Below the pieces are notes generated by a model, which saw only the letters and a program-made list of their open reading frames with translations, was not told the DNA's origin and did no database searches. Shown here piece after piece: positions 18,860 through 26,477 of a stretch of 64,000 nt of DNA. Made by a program: the position numbers and the translations under genes. The stretch is from Achromobacter sp. AONIH1 (GTDB taxonomy: Bacteria; Pseudomonadota; Gammaproteobacteria; Burkholderiales; Burkholderiaceae_B): positions 5,890,001 to 5,954,000 of the forward strand of contig NZ_CP026124.1 of the NCBI RefSeq assembly GCF_002902905.1. The letters run 5' to 3'. Position 1 is the stretch's first letter; every line of letters starts with the position of its first letter.

Positions 18860-19824
18860 GACAGCAGCACGACCCCGGCTGGCAAGTGGGTCAGGCGCGC
18901 GCCATAGGCGTCGCGTATCAATTTCTCCGCGTCGGCGATCTGCGCCAGCGAGATGCGCGCCTGTACCAGGCGCTTGCCCAGTTGTTCGTTCATCAGCACC
19001 AGATGGCCACGGCGATAGCGGTTCAGCTCATCCACCACCTGGGACAAGGGCTGCTGGTCGAACACCAGCCAGCCCTGCCGCCAGGCAACGACGCGATCCG
19101 TATCCACCGGCGCCGGCGGCTGTACGCCCCGGCCGTCGTAGCGCAGCTCCCGCTGCGCGCCCAGGTCGAACACGCCCTGCGCATGCGTCAGGCGCACCGT
19201 TCCCGACAGGCAGCACAGCCGCGCCTCGCCGTCGACGTAGCGCAGGTTGAAACTGGCGTCGCGGGCCAGGATCCGGCCGGCGCCCGCGACCACCAGAGCG
19301 GGCTCGGCGCCGGCGCGCACCTCGGCCTCGCCGTCGGCCAGCTCGATAAGCTTGGCGCCGTCCGCGCCGACCGTCACATTGATGCGGGTCAGGGTGTTCA
19401 TCTGCACGTCCAGCGCATCGCCCAGCGTCAGGCGACGCTGCTCGCCGCGCGCGGTACGGTAGTCGGCGGCCAGCTCGCCGATGCCCGGCCACAGCCCCAG
19501 CGGCGGGCGCAGCGCCAGATAGGCGGCCGAGGCCGCCACGACGCTGCCCAGGAATGCGCGCCGTCCCATGGCCGGCCGTCGCTCGGGCGCCCTGGCGCGC
19601 GCCGCGCTTTCCTCCATCAGCGCAGGGCCCAGCGCGCGCCAGAGTCCCTGCTGTTCGGCAAAAGCGGCCTCATTCCCGGGATCCGCCCGCCGCCAGCGCT
19701 GGAAGTCCTCCGCGTCGGCCTCGGTGGCGCGCCCTGACGTCAGCAACAGCAGCCAGGCCTGCGCCTCGGCCCTCGGCCCGGCGCCCGCTTTTTTCCTCGC
19801 GCGCGGCATCATCATCACGGCCAT
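18856..19824 (-). CDS. FecR/VreR-type anti-sigma factor
   Basis: A 322-residue inner-membrane sigma regulator. A cytoplasmic DUF4880-like segment (about 15-65: AEAQAWLLLLTSGRATEADA, FQRWRRADPGNEAAFAEQ) binds the sigma factor. One transmembrane helix follows (about 88-110, RAFLGSVVAASAAYLALR), then a periplasmic FecR domain (about 120-215: YRTARGEQRRLTLGDALDVQ, MNTLTRINV) and a C-terminal STN-contacting domain (WLVFDQQPLSQVVDELNRYR). It overlaps the sigma gene by 10 bases. The start at 19824 has GGGGAG only two bases upstream, so the in-frame ATGs at 19815-19809 are possible. The C-terminal domain should read the state of the STN protein two genes upstream and release the sigma factor to transcribe tpsA. 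Confidence 0.88.
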   Translation of the reverse strand: MAVMMMPRARKKAGAGPRAEAQAWLLLLTSGRATEADAEDFQRWRRADPGNEAAFAEQQGLWRALGPALMEESAARARAPERRPAMGRRAFLGSVVAASAAYLALRPPLGLWPGIGELAADYRTARGEQRRLTLGDALDVQMNTLTRINVTVGADGAKLIELADGEAEVRAGAEPALVVAGAGRILARDASFNLRYVDGEARLCCLSGTVRLTHAQGVFDLGAQRELRYDGRGVQPPAPVDTDRVVAWRQGWLVFDQQPLSQVVDELNRYRRGHLVLMNEQLGKRLVQARISLAQIADAEKLIRDAYGARLTHLPAGVVLLS

Positions 19825-20351
19825 GGCTCCCCGCCCTGTTCATCGCCCGCGCGCAGCGCGCGGCCGCAGTGGTCCAGCGCGCGCTTGATTTCCTTGGAGA
19901 CGATGCGCTCCGACACGCCGTAGCGCCTGGCGATCTCGGCATGCGGCAATTCATGCACGCGCGCGGCCAGCAGCATCTGCTGGGTGCGCTCAGGCAATCC
20001 GCGCAACGCCCGGCGAAAGACTTCGATCTCGCTGCGGCCCTGCGCGATGCGCGCGGGGTCCGAGGCTTCGTCCGCCACATTGATCAGTTCGCCGATCTCC
20101 ACGCCCGTCAGCAGCCGTGAATCCCAACGCCTGTGATCCTCGGCGGCGTTCAGCGCCATCCGGAACAGATAGGCCGCCGGCTGCTGCACCGGCATGCCCG
20201 GCGGCAGCTCGTTGACTTTGAGGAACGCCTCCTGCATCGCGTCGTGCGCCAGGTCTTCCGATCCCAGCCGGCGCTTGAGCTGATTGCGAAAGTCGTTGTA
20301 GCGCTCGAGAAACAGCGCTTTCAGAAACCCCGGCGTCTTGCCCTCAGCCAC
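19815..20351 (-). CDS. ECF RNA polymerase sigma factor, FecI/VreI-like
   Basis: At 178 residues it has normal ECF size. Region 2 lies around residues 10-75 (LFLERYNDFRNQLKRRLGSE, DLAHDAMQEAFLKVNE, PAAYLFRMALNAAEDHRRW). Region 4 is around 110-165 with a clear helix-turn-helix (RTQQMLLAARVHELPHAEIA, RRYGVSERIVSKEIKRALDH). Translation starts at a GTG overlapping the stop of the STN gene by 8 bases, so the two are translationally coupled. It overlaps fecR downstream. Its direct target is probably the tpsA operon, which begins about 90 bases after fecR, and maybe its own operon. The arrangement sensor-sigma-anti-sigma equals VreA-VreI-VreR. Confidence 0.9.
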   Translation of the reverse strand: MAEGKTPGFLKALFLERYNDFRNQLKRRLGSEDLAHDAMQEAFLKVNELPPGMPVQQPAAYLFRMALNAAEDHRRWDSRLLTGVEIGELINVADEASDPARIAQGRSEIEVFRRALRGLPERTQQMLLAARVHELPHAEIARRYGVSERIVSKEIKRALDHCGRALRAGDEQGGEPWP

Positions 20352-21012
20352 CGGATGCGCCCTCGAGCATGTCGCACTGCCTTGCCGCGCGCGGCTCCAG
20401 CAGCACGGTCACGGGCTGCGGCAGATCCACCGGCAAGGGGCCCGCGCGCATGTCAGCCAAGGCATGCTCCAAGGCCTGGTCGCGCGCGGCCTGGCCGCTG
20501 CGAGTGATCCAGTTCATCTTGCTGACGCGCGCATCCCCGTCGAACCACAGTTGTACCAGCGCGCGATAGCCGCCGGGCGCGGTGCCGGCCGCCGCGCACA
20601 GGACGCGGCGCAACGCGGCCTGCAAGCGGGCGGCATGGGCGGTGTCGCGCAGGCGTGGCTGCCGAGGACGCGCCGGCCGCGGGTCCGCCACCAGGGTGAA
20701 CGAGTACTCGCTGGCATAGCGGATCGACAGGGGCGACCCGGCCAGCAGCCTGCGCAGCGCATCTCCCGCCGTATATCGGCCGTCCAGGGCGGGCGCCTGC
20801 CGACCCTCGGTCAGACCGCTGTCGACCAGCACGGTCATGCCGCTGGCCCGGCTATAGGCGACCAGCGCCTGACTCAGCGGCTGGGCCGGTATGGCAAACG
20901 GGATCAGGACGGACGGCGCTTCCGCCCGCGCCAGGATGGGCGGCCAGCACAGGGCCAGCGTCAGGCAGGCGCCGCCCGCGCGCAGGCACAGGCCGGCGAA
21001 ACGGACCGTCAT
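20344..21012 (-). CDS. STN-domain periplasmic signal sensor with TonB-like C-terminus (VreA-like)
   Basis: A 222-residue exported protein. A signal sequence (to about residue 28, ending ARA) precedes an STN domain (about 35-110: AQPLSQALVAYSRASGMTVL, AGDALRRLLAGSPLSIRYAS). There is no plug or 22-stranded barrel, unlike FecA-type receptors. Instead the C-terminus (about 125-190) resembles a TonB C-terminal domain (YRALVQLWFDGDARVSKMNW). That combination is what is described for P. aeruginosa VreA. It should relay a signal to the FecR protein. The ATG at 21012 gives the best signal peptide but lacks a good ribosome site; an in-frame GTG at 21081 would add 23 residues. A Pho-box-like sequence lies about 100 bases upstream. 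Confidence 0.8.
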   Translation of the reverse strand: MTVRFAGLCLRAGGACLTLALCWPPILARAEAPSVLIPFAIPAQPLSQALVAYSRASGMTVLVDSGLTEGRQAPALDGRYTAGDALRRLLAGSPLSIRYASEYSFTLVADPRPARPRQPRLRDTAHAARLQAALRRVLCAAAGTAPGGYRALVQLWFDGDARVSKMNWITRSGQAARDQALEHALADMRAGPLPVDLPQPVTVLLEPRAARQCDMLEGASGG

Positions 21013-21109
21013 CGCCACGAAAGGATAGAGGAATGGACAGGCATCGCCTCGGCGGCGCAGCCGCGCCGCCCGCTCCGACACACGAAAGCCGCCATGCTAG
21101 GGGCGGTGA

Positions 21110-21127
21110 GTGACGCAATCGTGACAA
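21110..21127 (-). promoter_or_regulatory. Candidate Pho box upstream of the STN-sigma-FecR operon
   Basis: Read on the minus strand: TTGTCAC-GATT-GCGTCAC. Against the PhoB consensus of two YTGTCAY halves spaced by four bases, the first half matches 7 of 7 and the second 5 of 7, with the right spacing. It is correctly oriented toward the sensor gene and about 100 bases from its ATG. A match of this quality can arise by chance, but it agrees with the known phosphate control of the homologous system. Confidence 0.55.
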
Positions 21128-21286
21128 GCCGGCATGAACGGCGCGGACCGCCGTCTTATACCCGTCACCCAAAGCGGCGAACCTGTCCCTATACTGGATT
21201 CACGCGCTCGTGGCGGGCATGAGTCCTGGCGACGGGCGCGGGCCGGTCCGGCACATGGCCGGCATGGAAGAATCTTAGGAGCGCAT

Positions 21287-21643
21287 ATGCGCCTGCACAC
21301 CCTGTTCCTGGCGACGGCCCTGGCCGCCGCCTCCTCGATGGCCGCCGAAACGCAGGGCCAGCCATCCGGCGCGGCAACGTCCGGCGCGACGACGCCCGAC
21401 ACCAAGACCGGCAAGGCGGCCACGGCCTGCATCGACACCGAGGTCAACGGCTACCGCGCCCTGTCCTATGAATGCCTGAACCAGAGGATGGCGCCGGACG
21501 CCGCGCCCAAGCCGCCGCCCACGCTGGAGTCCGAGGCCATCACCCACCGCCCGCCCAACCAGATGGGCCTGCCCACGCCGGCCACCATCGGCAACCGCAT
21601 GGGCAATACCTTCGGCACCTCGGCCTACCCGCAGCGGCCCTAG
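21287..21643 (+). CDS. Small exported protein of unknown function
   Basis: 118 residues; start at 21287 chosen for the AGGAG six bases upstream and the resulting signal peptide (MRLHTLFLATALAAASSMAA). The rest is Pro/Thr/Ala-rich and largely without predicted order. It has two cysteines (TACIDTEVNGYRALSYECLN), which could form one disulphide, and a conserved-looking tail (PTPATIGNRMGNTFGTSAYP). I do not recognise the family. It is transcribed divergently from the STN sensor operon and shares the roughly 270-base intergenic region holding the Pho-box-like sequence, so it could be an accessory of the surface system. That link is positional only. Confidence 0.7.
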   Translation: MRLHTLFLATALAAASSMAAETQGQPSGAATSGATTPDTKTGKAATACIDTEVNGYRALSYECLNQRMAPDAAPKPPPTLESEAITHRPPNQMGLPTPATIGNRMGNTFGTSAYPQRP

Positions 21644-21667
21644 CCCTGAGGCGCGCGCCGGCGGCGC

Positions 21668-22033
21668 TCAGCCCTGGCGCGAGATGAAATAGATCTTCTT
21701 GACGAACTGATCGACTTCCCAGCGGCCGGTATAGCCTTCGGGCATGACAAAGCTCGAGCCTGGCACCAGCTCGTGGACGGTGCCGTCCGGATCCACCAGG
21801 CGCGCCGCGCCCTCGACGATATGGCCGAACTCGACATAGCCGGTGGTGTTGGCCTGGAAGCTGCCGGCCGTGCTTTCCCAGACGCCGGCCTCGGCCTTGC
21901 CGGCCAGCCCTTCGAAGGCCGTTTCGGTGCGGAACGCGGCGTCGCCGGAAATGGGGCGCCGGGGCTTGCCCGGCACGGGATGCTTCAGGGGGCCGGGATC
22001 GATGCGGACCAGCCGCGATTGGTCATGTTTCAA
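21668..22033 (-). CDS. Cupin-domain protein (Cupin_3 type)
   Basis: 121 residues. I choose the TTG at 22033 because GGAG sits seven bases before it and no in-frame ATG exists near there. The single cupin barrel shows GYVEFGHIVEGAARLVDPDG, PGSSFVMPEGYTGRWEV and a C-terminal KKIYFISRQG, a pattern typical of the Cupin_3/EutQ-like family. Most of the usual metal-binding histidines are missing, so it may bind a small ligand without metal. It lies 79 bases downstream of an XRE-cupin regulator on the same strand and is probably co-transcribed with it. The substrate is unknown. Confidence 0.78.
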   Translation of the reverse strand: MKHDQSRLVRIDPGPLKHPVPGKPRRPISGDAAFRTETAFEGLAGKAEAGVWESTAGSFQANTTGYVEFGHIVEGAARLVDPDGTVHELVPGSSFVMPEGYTGRWEVDQFVKKIYFISRQG

Positions 22034-22112
22034 AGCGGATCTCCAGATGGGGTGGCCGGCGGGGCGCAATGCCGCCGAGGGCACCAGGAATAGACAGTGG
22101 AATCGCGCGACC

Positions 22113-22667
22113 TCAGTGGGCAGCCACCACCAGCACCTCGGCCTGCGTCCGTCCCACGGTACGCATGCGGTGTGGCAGTTCGGAATCGAAGTACAGCGAA
22201 TCGCCGGCGTCGAGCCGGAACTGGCGCTCGCCCACCTGGACCTCGATGGCGCCCTTGAGCACCAGCAGGAATTCCTCGCCCGGATGCGGGAACACCGCCG
22301 TCGCGTCGGGGAATTCGCGCGGCGGGTGCACCACGAAGGGTTCCATGGCCTTGACCTTGCGGCGACCGGCCAGCGATTCATAGCGGTATTCCGCGCCCAG
22401 CCCGCCGCGCTGCAAGGCCTCGCGATCGGCCACGCGCACCAGGCTGACGAGTTCGTCCTGCGCGTCCTGGTCGGAGCCGACCAGCTGCGACACGCCCACG
22501 CCGTAGGCTTCGGCCAGGCGCAGCACGGTGGAAATCGACGGCTCGCTCAGCCCTCTTTCCAGCTTGGAAAGATAGCTCTTGGTCAGGCCCGTGCGTTGCG
22601 CCAGCTGCTCCAGGGACAGGGCTTGCTGGCGGCGCAGGGTCCGCAATCGGTGAGGCAGGTCGATCAT
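22113..22667 (-). CDS. XRE-family regulator with C-terminal cupin domain
   Basis: 184 residues from the ATG at 22667; a TTG at 22691 would add eight. An N-terminal XRE helix-turn-helix occupies about 3-60 (LRTLRRQQALSLEQLAQRTG, LTKSYLSKLERGLSEPSIST). A small-molecule-sensing cupin follows (about 105-180: PHPGEEFLLVLKGAIEVQVG, DSLYFDSELPHRMR). This SutR/PuuR-like architecture usually controls neighbouring amino-acid or polyamine metabolism. The gene precedes the cupin gene on the same strand and may regulate that pair or the aldolase-GST-Bug operon upstream. Confidence 0.88.
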   Translation of the reverse strand: MIDLPHRLRTLRRQQALSLEQLAQRTGLTKSYLSKLERGLSEPSISTVLRLAEAYGVGVSQLVGSDQDAQDELVSLVRVADREALQRGGLGAEYRYESLAGRRKVKAMEPFVVHPPREFPDATAVFPHPGEEFLLVLKGAIEVQVGERQFRLDAGDSLYFDSELPHRMRTVGRTQAEVLVVAAH

Positions 22668-22821
22668 GGGCAGGCGTGGAGCGGAAAACAACAGATAAGC
22701 ATGCCCTAAACGCGCCTGTCCGTCGAGCGGCCCGCCCCGTCCGGGCCAACGGCCGCCGCCGGTCTGGAGCGCGGCGAGGCGGCCAGAGACACGCCCCGCC
22801 TCCCGTGAAGAGCGGCCAGCC

Positions 22822-23604
22822 TCAGCCCAACACGTCGCGATGCGTCCTGAGCGCCCGCCGCGCGTAGTAGGCGAAACCCGCCTGCGAGCGGCGCGGCGTC
22901 AGGATCCAGTCGTGCGCCTCGCGCCCCAGCGCCGGCGGGATCGGCTGGATCTTGCCGGCCGCCATCGCCAGCAGCTGCATGCGCGCGGCGCGCTCGAACT
23001 GCAGCGCCAGCACGCAGGCTTCCTCGACCGAGGCGGCCGCCACCAGCATGCCGTGGTGCGACAGCAGGATGGCGCGCTTGTCGCCCAGCGCCGCCGAGAT
23101 GATCTCGCCTTCCTCATTGCCGACCGGCACGCCGGGCCAGTCCTTCAGGAAGGCCACGTCGCCGTACAGCGGACAGTTGTCCATGTGCGAGATTTCCAGC
23201 GGCACCTCCAGCATCGACAAGGACGCCGCGTGCAGCGGATGCGTGTGGATGATGCAGTTCACGTCCGGCCGCGCGCGGTAAATCCAGGAGTGGAAGCGGT
23301 TGGCGGGGTTCGGCATGCCGCCGCCCTCCTGCACCCGCAGATCCTCGTCCACCACCAGCAGGTTATCCGCCGTGATCTCGTCAAAACCCAGTCCCAGCCG
23401 CTGCGTGTAGTAGCGCCCGGCCTCGGGCGCGCGCGCCGTGATCTGCCCGGCCAGCCCGGAATCATGCCCGCCGTCGAACAGGATGCGGCAGGTCAGCGCC
23501 AGCTTCTGGCGCAGCGTCCATTCCGGCGCGTCGAGCTTGCGCTCCATGTCGGCCTGCGCGCGCGCGATCAATTCCTCTTTCGACAAGTGCATGGTGTCGG
23601 CCAT
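22822..23604 (-). CDS. Class II aldolase/adducin-family protein
   Basis: A 260-residue protein with the class II aldolase fold. The zinc-site histidines are visible: IIHTHPLHAASLSMLE (HxH) and ILLSHHGMLVAAASVEEACV. The family includes fuculose-phosphate aldolase, ribulose-phosphate epimerase relatives and several decarboxylase-like enzymes, so the exact reaction cannot be read. A strong AAGGAG lies eight bases before the ATG, and the gene begins 12 bases after the GST gene. With the GST and the Bug binding protein it forms an operon likely dedicated to uptake and breakdown of one small organic acid. Confidence 0.88.
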   Translation of the reverse strand: MADTMHLSKEELIARAQADMERKLDAPEWTLRQKLALTCRILFDGGHDSGLAGQITARAPEAGRYYTQRLGLGFDEITADNLLVVDEDLRVQEGGGMPNPANRFHSWIYRARPDVNCIIHTHPLHAASLSMLEVPLEISHMDNCPLYGDVAFLKDWPGVPVGNEEGEIISAALGDKRAILLSHHGMLVAAASVEEACVLALQFERAARMQLLAMAAGKIQPIPPALGREAHDWILTPRRSQAGFAYYARRALRTHRDVLG

Positions 23605-23616
23605 TTCTATGCTCCT

Positions 23617-24258
23617 TCAAGCCGTTTCCAGCAACGGCGTAAAACCCGGCAAGGCCCGCATGCGGGCCAGCCAGGCATGGACATGGCGCAGGGCCGACAG
23701 GTCGTAGCCGCCCTCGTGCGCCATGCTCGTATAGGGATACAGCGCGATGTCCGCGATGGTCGGCGCGTCGCCGACCAGGAACTCGCGCCCCGCCAGGTGC
23801 GCATCCATCAGCGCCGCCGCCTTCATGCCCTGGCGCCGCCATTCCCGCATGGCCGGATCATCCACCCGGGCCGTGCCGCGCAGATGGATCAGCAGGCGCG
23901 GCTGTGCAAAGGCATGCATGTGCTGCGTCTGCTCGAAACTCAACCAGCTGCTCACCTGTGCCTGCGCCAGCCGCTCATCGGGTAGCCAGGACGTGCCCTG
24001 CCCCAGGTACCACAGGATCGCCTGCGACTCGGCCAGCCACAGCCCCTCGGGCGTCAACAGCGCCGGCACCTGACGCCACGGATTGATGGCGGCAAAGGCC
24101 TCCGTCTCCAGATCGCCCTGCACGATATCGAAGGTCCGGCGACGCAGCGCCAGCCCCATGTAGCCGCAGGCCAGTCGGATCTTCCAGGCATTGCCCGAAC
24201 GCAGCGTGTCGGCCAGCTCCAGCGGCTGCCCCGCGAGCGGATGTACAGGCATGTTCAT
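23617..24258 (-). CDS. Glutathione S-transferase family protein
   Basis: 213 residues from the ATG at 24258 (a second ATG is at 24252). An N-terminal thioredoxin fold (about 8-85: NAWKIRLACGYMGLALRRRT, PWRQVPALLTPEG, LAESQAILWYLGQG) contains the SQAI glutathione-contact motif. An all-helical C-terminal domain ends with the conserved N-cap region FLVGDAPTIADIALYPY. The catalytic residue is not a clear Tyr or Ser. It sits between the Bug binding-protein gene and the aldolase gene on the same strand. A role in modifying an electrophilic intermediate of that pathway is possible but unproved. Confidence 0.87.
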   Translation of the reverse strand: MNMPVHPLAGQPLELADTLRSGNAWKIRLACGYMGLALRRRTFDIVQGDLETEAFAAINPWRQVPALLTPEGLWLAESQAILWYLGQGTSWLPDERLAQAQVSSWLSFEQTQHMHAFAQPRLLIHLRGTARVDDPAMREWRRQGMKAAALMDAHLAGREFLVGDAPTIADIALYPYTSMAHEGGYDLSALRHVHAWLARMRALPGFTPLLETA

Positions 24259-24304
24259 TTCAGTCGTCCAGAAAACATGGCGCGCCACCAACGACGCAGA
24301 AAGC

Positions 24305-24338
24305 AGATATCGGCAAGAAGTAGATATCGGCATGAAGC
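24305..24338. repeat. Tandem 17-bp direct repeat
   Basis: Two adjacent 17-base units (24305-24321 and 24322-24338) share 15 of 17 bases, each beginning AGATATCGGCA. They lie in the untranslated gap before the GST gene and look like a local slippage duplication. Confidence 0.8.
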
Positions 24339-24352
24339 AGTCCTCCTCAAGC

Positions 24353-24395
24353 GGGGCTGCGCGGATCCGGCTCCGCCGGTCCGCAGCAGCGCCCC
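24353..24395 (-). terminator. GC-rich hairpin between the Bug gene and the GST gene
   Basis: GGGGCTGCGCGG at the left can pair with CCGCAGCAGCGCCCC at the right around a short centre. On the minus strand no U-run follows, so this is at best a processing or attenuating hairpin that may reduce read-through from the binding-protein gene into the GST and aldolase genes. Confidence 0.4.
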
Positions 24396-24429
24396 CTGGG
24401 GGGAGCGCGCCAGCGCTCGGGGGGGACAC

Positions 24430-25392
24430 TCACTCTATCTTGATGTCGGCGCGCTTGACGATCTCGGCCCACTTTGCCTTCTCGGCCGCGATGAAACGCT
24501 GGTATTCCTCGGGCGCGCCGCTATAGAGCTGCGTGCCCTGCGCCGCCAGCTTCTGCTGCAGCTCGGGCGAGGCCAGCGTCTGGCGCAGCGCGGCGTTCAG
24601 CTTCTGCGCCACCTCCGGCGGCGTGCCCGCCGGCGCGAAGAACGCGTTCCATGAGCTGATCTGCAGGCCCGCGTCGCCCGCCTGCGCGCTGGACGGCACG
24701 CCCGGCGCCGAGGGCAGCGGCCGGTCGCTGGCCACCGCCAGCGCGCGCAGCTTGCCCGCCGCGACGTGCGGCATGATGACCGGACTGGCATCCATCACCA
24801 CGTCCACCTGCCCGCCGATGGCCGCGTTCACCGCCTCGCTGCCGCTCTTGAACGGGACATGCACGATGTCCAGGCCCGCCGTCATCTTCAGCAGCTCCAA
24901 CCCCAGATGCGGCGAGCTTGCCTGCCCGGCCGAACCGAAATTGAGCTTGGCCGGGTTGGCCTTGGCATAGGCCGCGAACTGCGCGAAATCCTGGGTCGGC
25001 AGGCTCGCCCGCACCGCCAGCAGGTACGGCGACCCCGACACCAGGCCGAGCGGCACATAGCTGTCCGCGTCATAGGCCAGCTTGCGGTAGATCAGCGGGT
25101 TGACCACCTGCGTGCCCACCGTGCCCATGAAGATCGTGTAGCCGTCCGCCGGCGCGCTGGCCGCCAGTTGCGCCGCGATCACCCCGCCCGCGCCGGGCCG
25201 GTTCTCGACCACGACCGGCTGGCCCAGCGCGTCGCCCAGGCCCTTGCCGACCTGGCGCGCCACGATGTCCGTGATGCCTCCCGCGCCGAACGGCACCACC
25301 AGCCGCACGGGGCGGTCCGGATAGGCGGCCTGCGCCGCGACGCCCCAGGCGGCCGTCAGCGCCAGCATGGCGCTCATGGTCCATCGTTTCAT
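24430..25392 (-). CDS. Bug-family tripartite tricarboxylate transporter substrate-binding protein
   Basis: 320 residues, started at 25392 where AAGGGGACAGAG precedes the ATG. A signal peptide (MKRWTMSAMLALTAAWGVAA) is followed by the Bug hallmark start YPDRPVRLVVPFGAGGITD and the conserved VVENRPGAGG and FGSAGQASSPHLG segments. Family members bind carboxylates or amides in the periplasm. The TctAB membrane partners are absent, as is normal for the many orphan Bug proteins of Bordetella and Achromobacter. The gene leads an operon with a GST and a class II aldolase, and an AraC regulator is divergent. Confidence 0.93.
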   Translation of the reverse strand: MKRWTMSAMLALTAAWGVAAQAAYPDRPVRLVVPFGAGGITDIVARQVGKGLGDALGQPVVVENRPGAGGVIAAQLAASAPADGYTIFMGTVGTQVVNPLIYRKLAYDADSYVPLGLVSGSPYLLAVRASLPTQDFAQFAAYAKANPAKLNFGSAGQASSPHLGLELLKMTAGLDIVHVPFKSGSEAVNAAIGGQVDVVMDASPVIMPHVAAGKLRALAVASDRPLPSAPGVPSSAQAGDAGLQISSWNAFFAPAGTPPEVAQKLNAALRQTLASPELQQKLAAQGTQLYSGAPEEYQRFIAAEKAKWAEIVKRADIKIE

Positions 25393-25456
25393 CTCTGTCC
25401 CCTTGCTCTTGCGGTTCGTTCCGCTATCGAGCGTGCGCGCCATCGCGCCGCCAAAT

Positions 25457-25469
25457 GACACAAAGTGTC
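25457..25469. promoter_or_regulatory. Short inverted repeat GACAC-AAA-GTGTC
   Basis: A perfect 5-3-5 dyad about 65 bases before the Bug gene, within the divergent region shared with the AraC regulator, next to TATAG sequence that could be a minus-strand -10. A plausible operator, without a known cognate regulator. Confidence 0.35.
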
Positions 25470-25593
25470 CTATAGAGCATTGATTTTCCGCAAGAGGGAT
25501 CTTGTAGGGATAAACCCTGAGTGCAAGCGACATCACCGCTTTCCGGCGCAGCAGTGTGCCTGCGCCAGCAGTTCCCCACGCCGTGGCGGCCTG

Positions 25594-25623
25594 CCGCCTG
25601 AGCTACCACCGCCTGAGCTACCA
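25594..25623. repeat. Perfect 15-bp tandem duplication
   Basis: CCGCCTGAGCTACCA occurs twice without gap (25594-25608, 25609-25623), ending eight bases before the start codon of the AraC gene. It displaces any ribosome-binding site and could be a recent slippage event affecting expression. Confidence 0.9.
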
Positions 25624-25631
25624 TTGCGCCC

Positions 25632-26408
25632 ATGGGATTCTTCGCCCGCCGCCAATTCAAAGGCATCGAGGTTGTGCGCATCATCGATGACGCGCGCGGC
25701 TTCGCGCCGCACTTTCACGATGAGTTCGTGCTCAGCGTGAATGTGCAGGGACTGGAGCGGATCCGGCTGGACGGACGGAATTTCGATGCAGCCTCGGGCG
25801 ACGTGACGCTCTACAACCCGGCCCAGGTTCAAAGCTCCAGCGTCGTCAGCCAGCCCTGGCAGTTCGCGAGCATGCATGTCGATCCGGCCATCCTGTCCGG
25901 GCAGTGCGGCGTCAGCCGGGAAACCGTCTTCGACAAGCCCCTGTTGCGCGCGCCCGCGGTCGCATCCGGGATGCTCCGGGCCATCGCGTCCGCGCTGGAT
26001 CGCGACACGCCTGACAGCGTGGCCCAGGAAGGCCTGACGGCGATCCTGGACGCGCTGCTGAAAATCGCGGGTTCGCCCCAGCCCGAGGACACCGGGCTCA
26101 TCCCCCCAGCCATCTTCCGAGTGGCCGAGCGCCTGCGCGACGATCTCGCCTTGCCGTCGCTGGCGGAGCTGTCCGAAGAAGCGGAAATGACGCCGGTGCA
26201 ACTGGTGCGGGCGTTTGCAAGGGTCTATCGGATGCCGCCGCTGGCATGGGCCTGGAACCGGCGCGTGGTCCTGGCGCGCGAGCGCATCGCCCGGGGAGAA
26301 CGCATCGCCGCCGTGGCCGCCGATCTGGGCTTTGCGGACCAATCCCACCTGACGCGCAGATTCCGCGCCTGCTTCGGCGTCCCGCCCAGCCTGTGGCGTA
26401 AAGGGTGA
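25632..26408 (+). CDS. AraC-family transcriptional regulator
   Basis: 258 residues. The N-terminal half is an AraC-type cupin sensing domain (about 10-90: PHFHDEFVLSVNVQG, GDVTLYNPAQVQSSSVV). The C-terminal hundred residues hold two helix-turn-helix motifs (LAELSEEAEMTPVQLVRAFA and IAAVAADLGFADQSHLTRRF), followed by the conserved FRACFGVPPSLWRKG end. It diverges from the Bug-GST-aldolase operon and is the likely activator of it. The immediate upstream sequence is a perfect 15-bp tandem repeat and no ribosome site is recognisable. Confidence 0.92.
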   Translation: MGFFARRQFKGIEVVRIIDDARGFAPHFHDEFVLSVNVQGLERIRLDGRNFDAASGDVTLYNPAQVQSSSVVSQPWQFASMHVDPAILSGQCGVSRETVFDKPLLRAPAVASGMLRAIASALDRDTPDSVAQEGLTAILDALLKIAGSPQPEDTGLIPPAIFRVAERLRDDLALPSLAELSEEAEMTPVQLVRAFARVYRMPPLAWAWNRRVVLARERIARGERIAAVAADLGFADQSHLTRRFRACFGVPPSLWRKG

Positions 26409-26477
26409 AATGGGGTTCAAGACAACGCGCGACGCCTGCGGCAAGATTCCGGCGTCATCCCATCACGGAACATTCCC

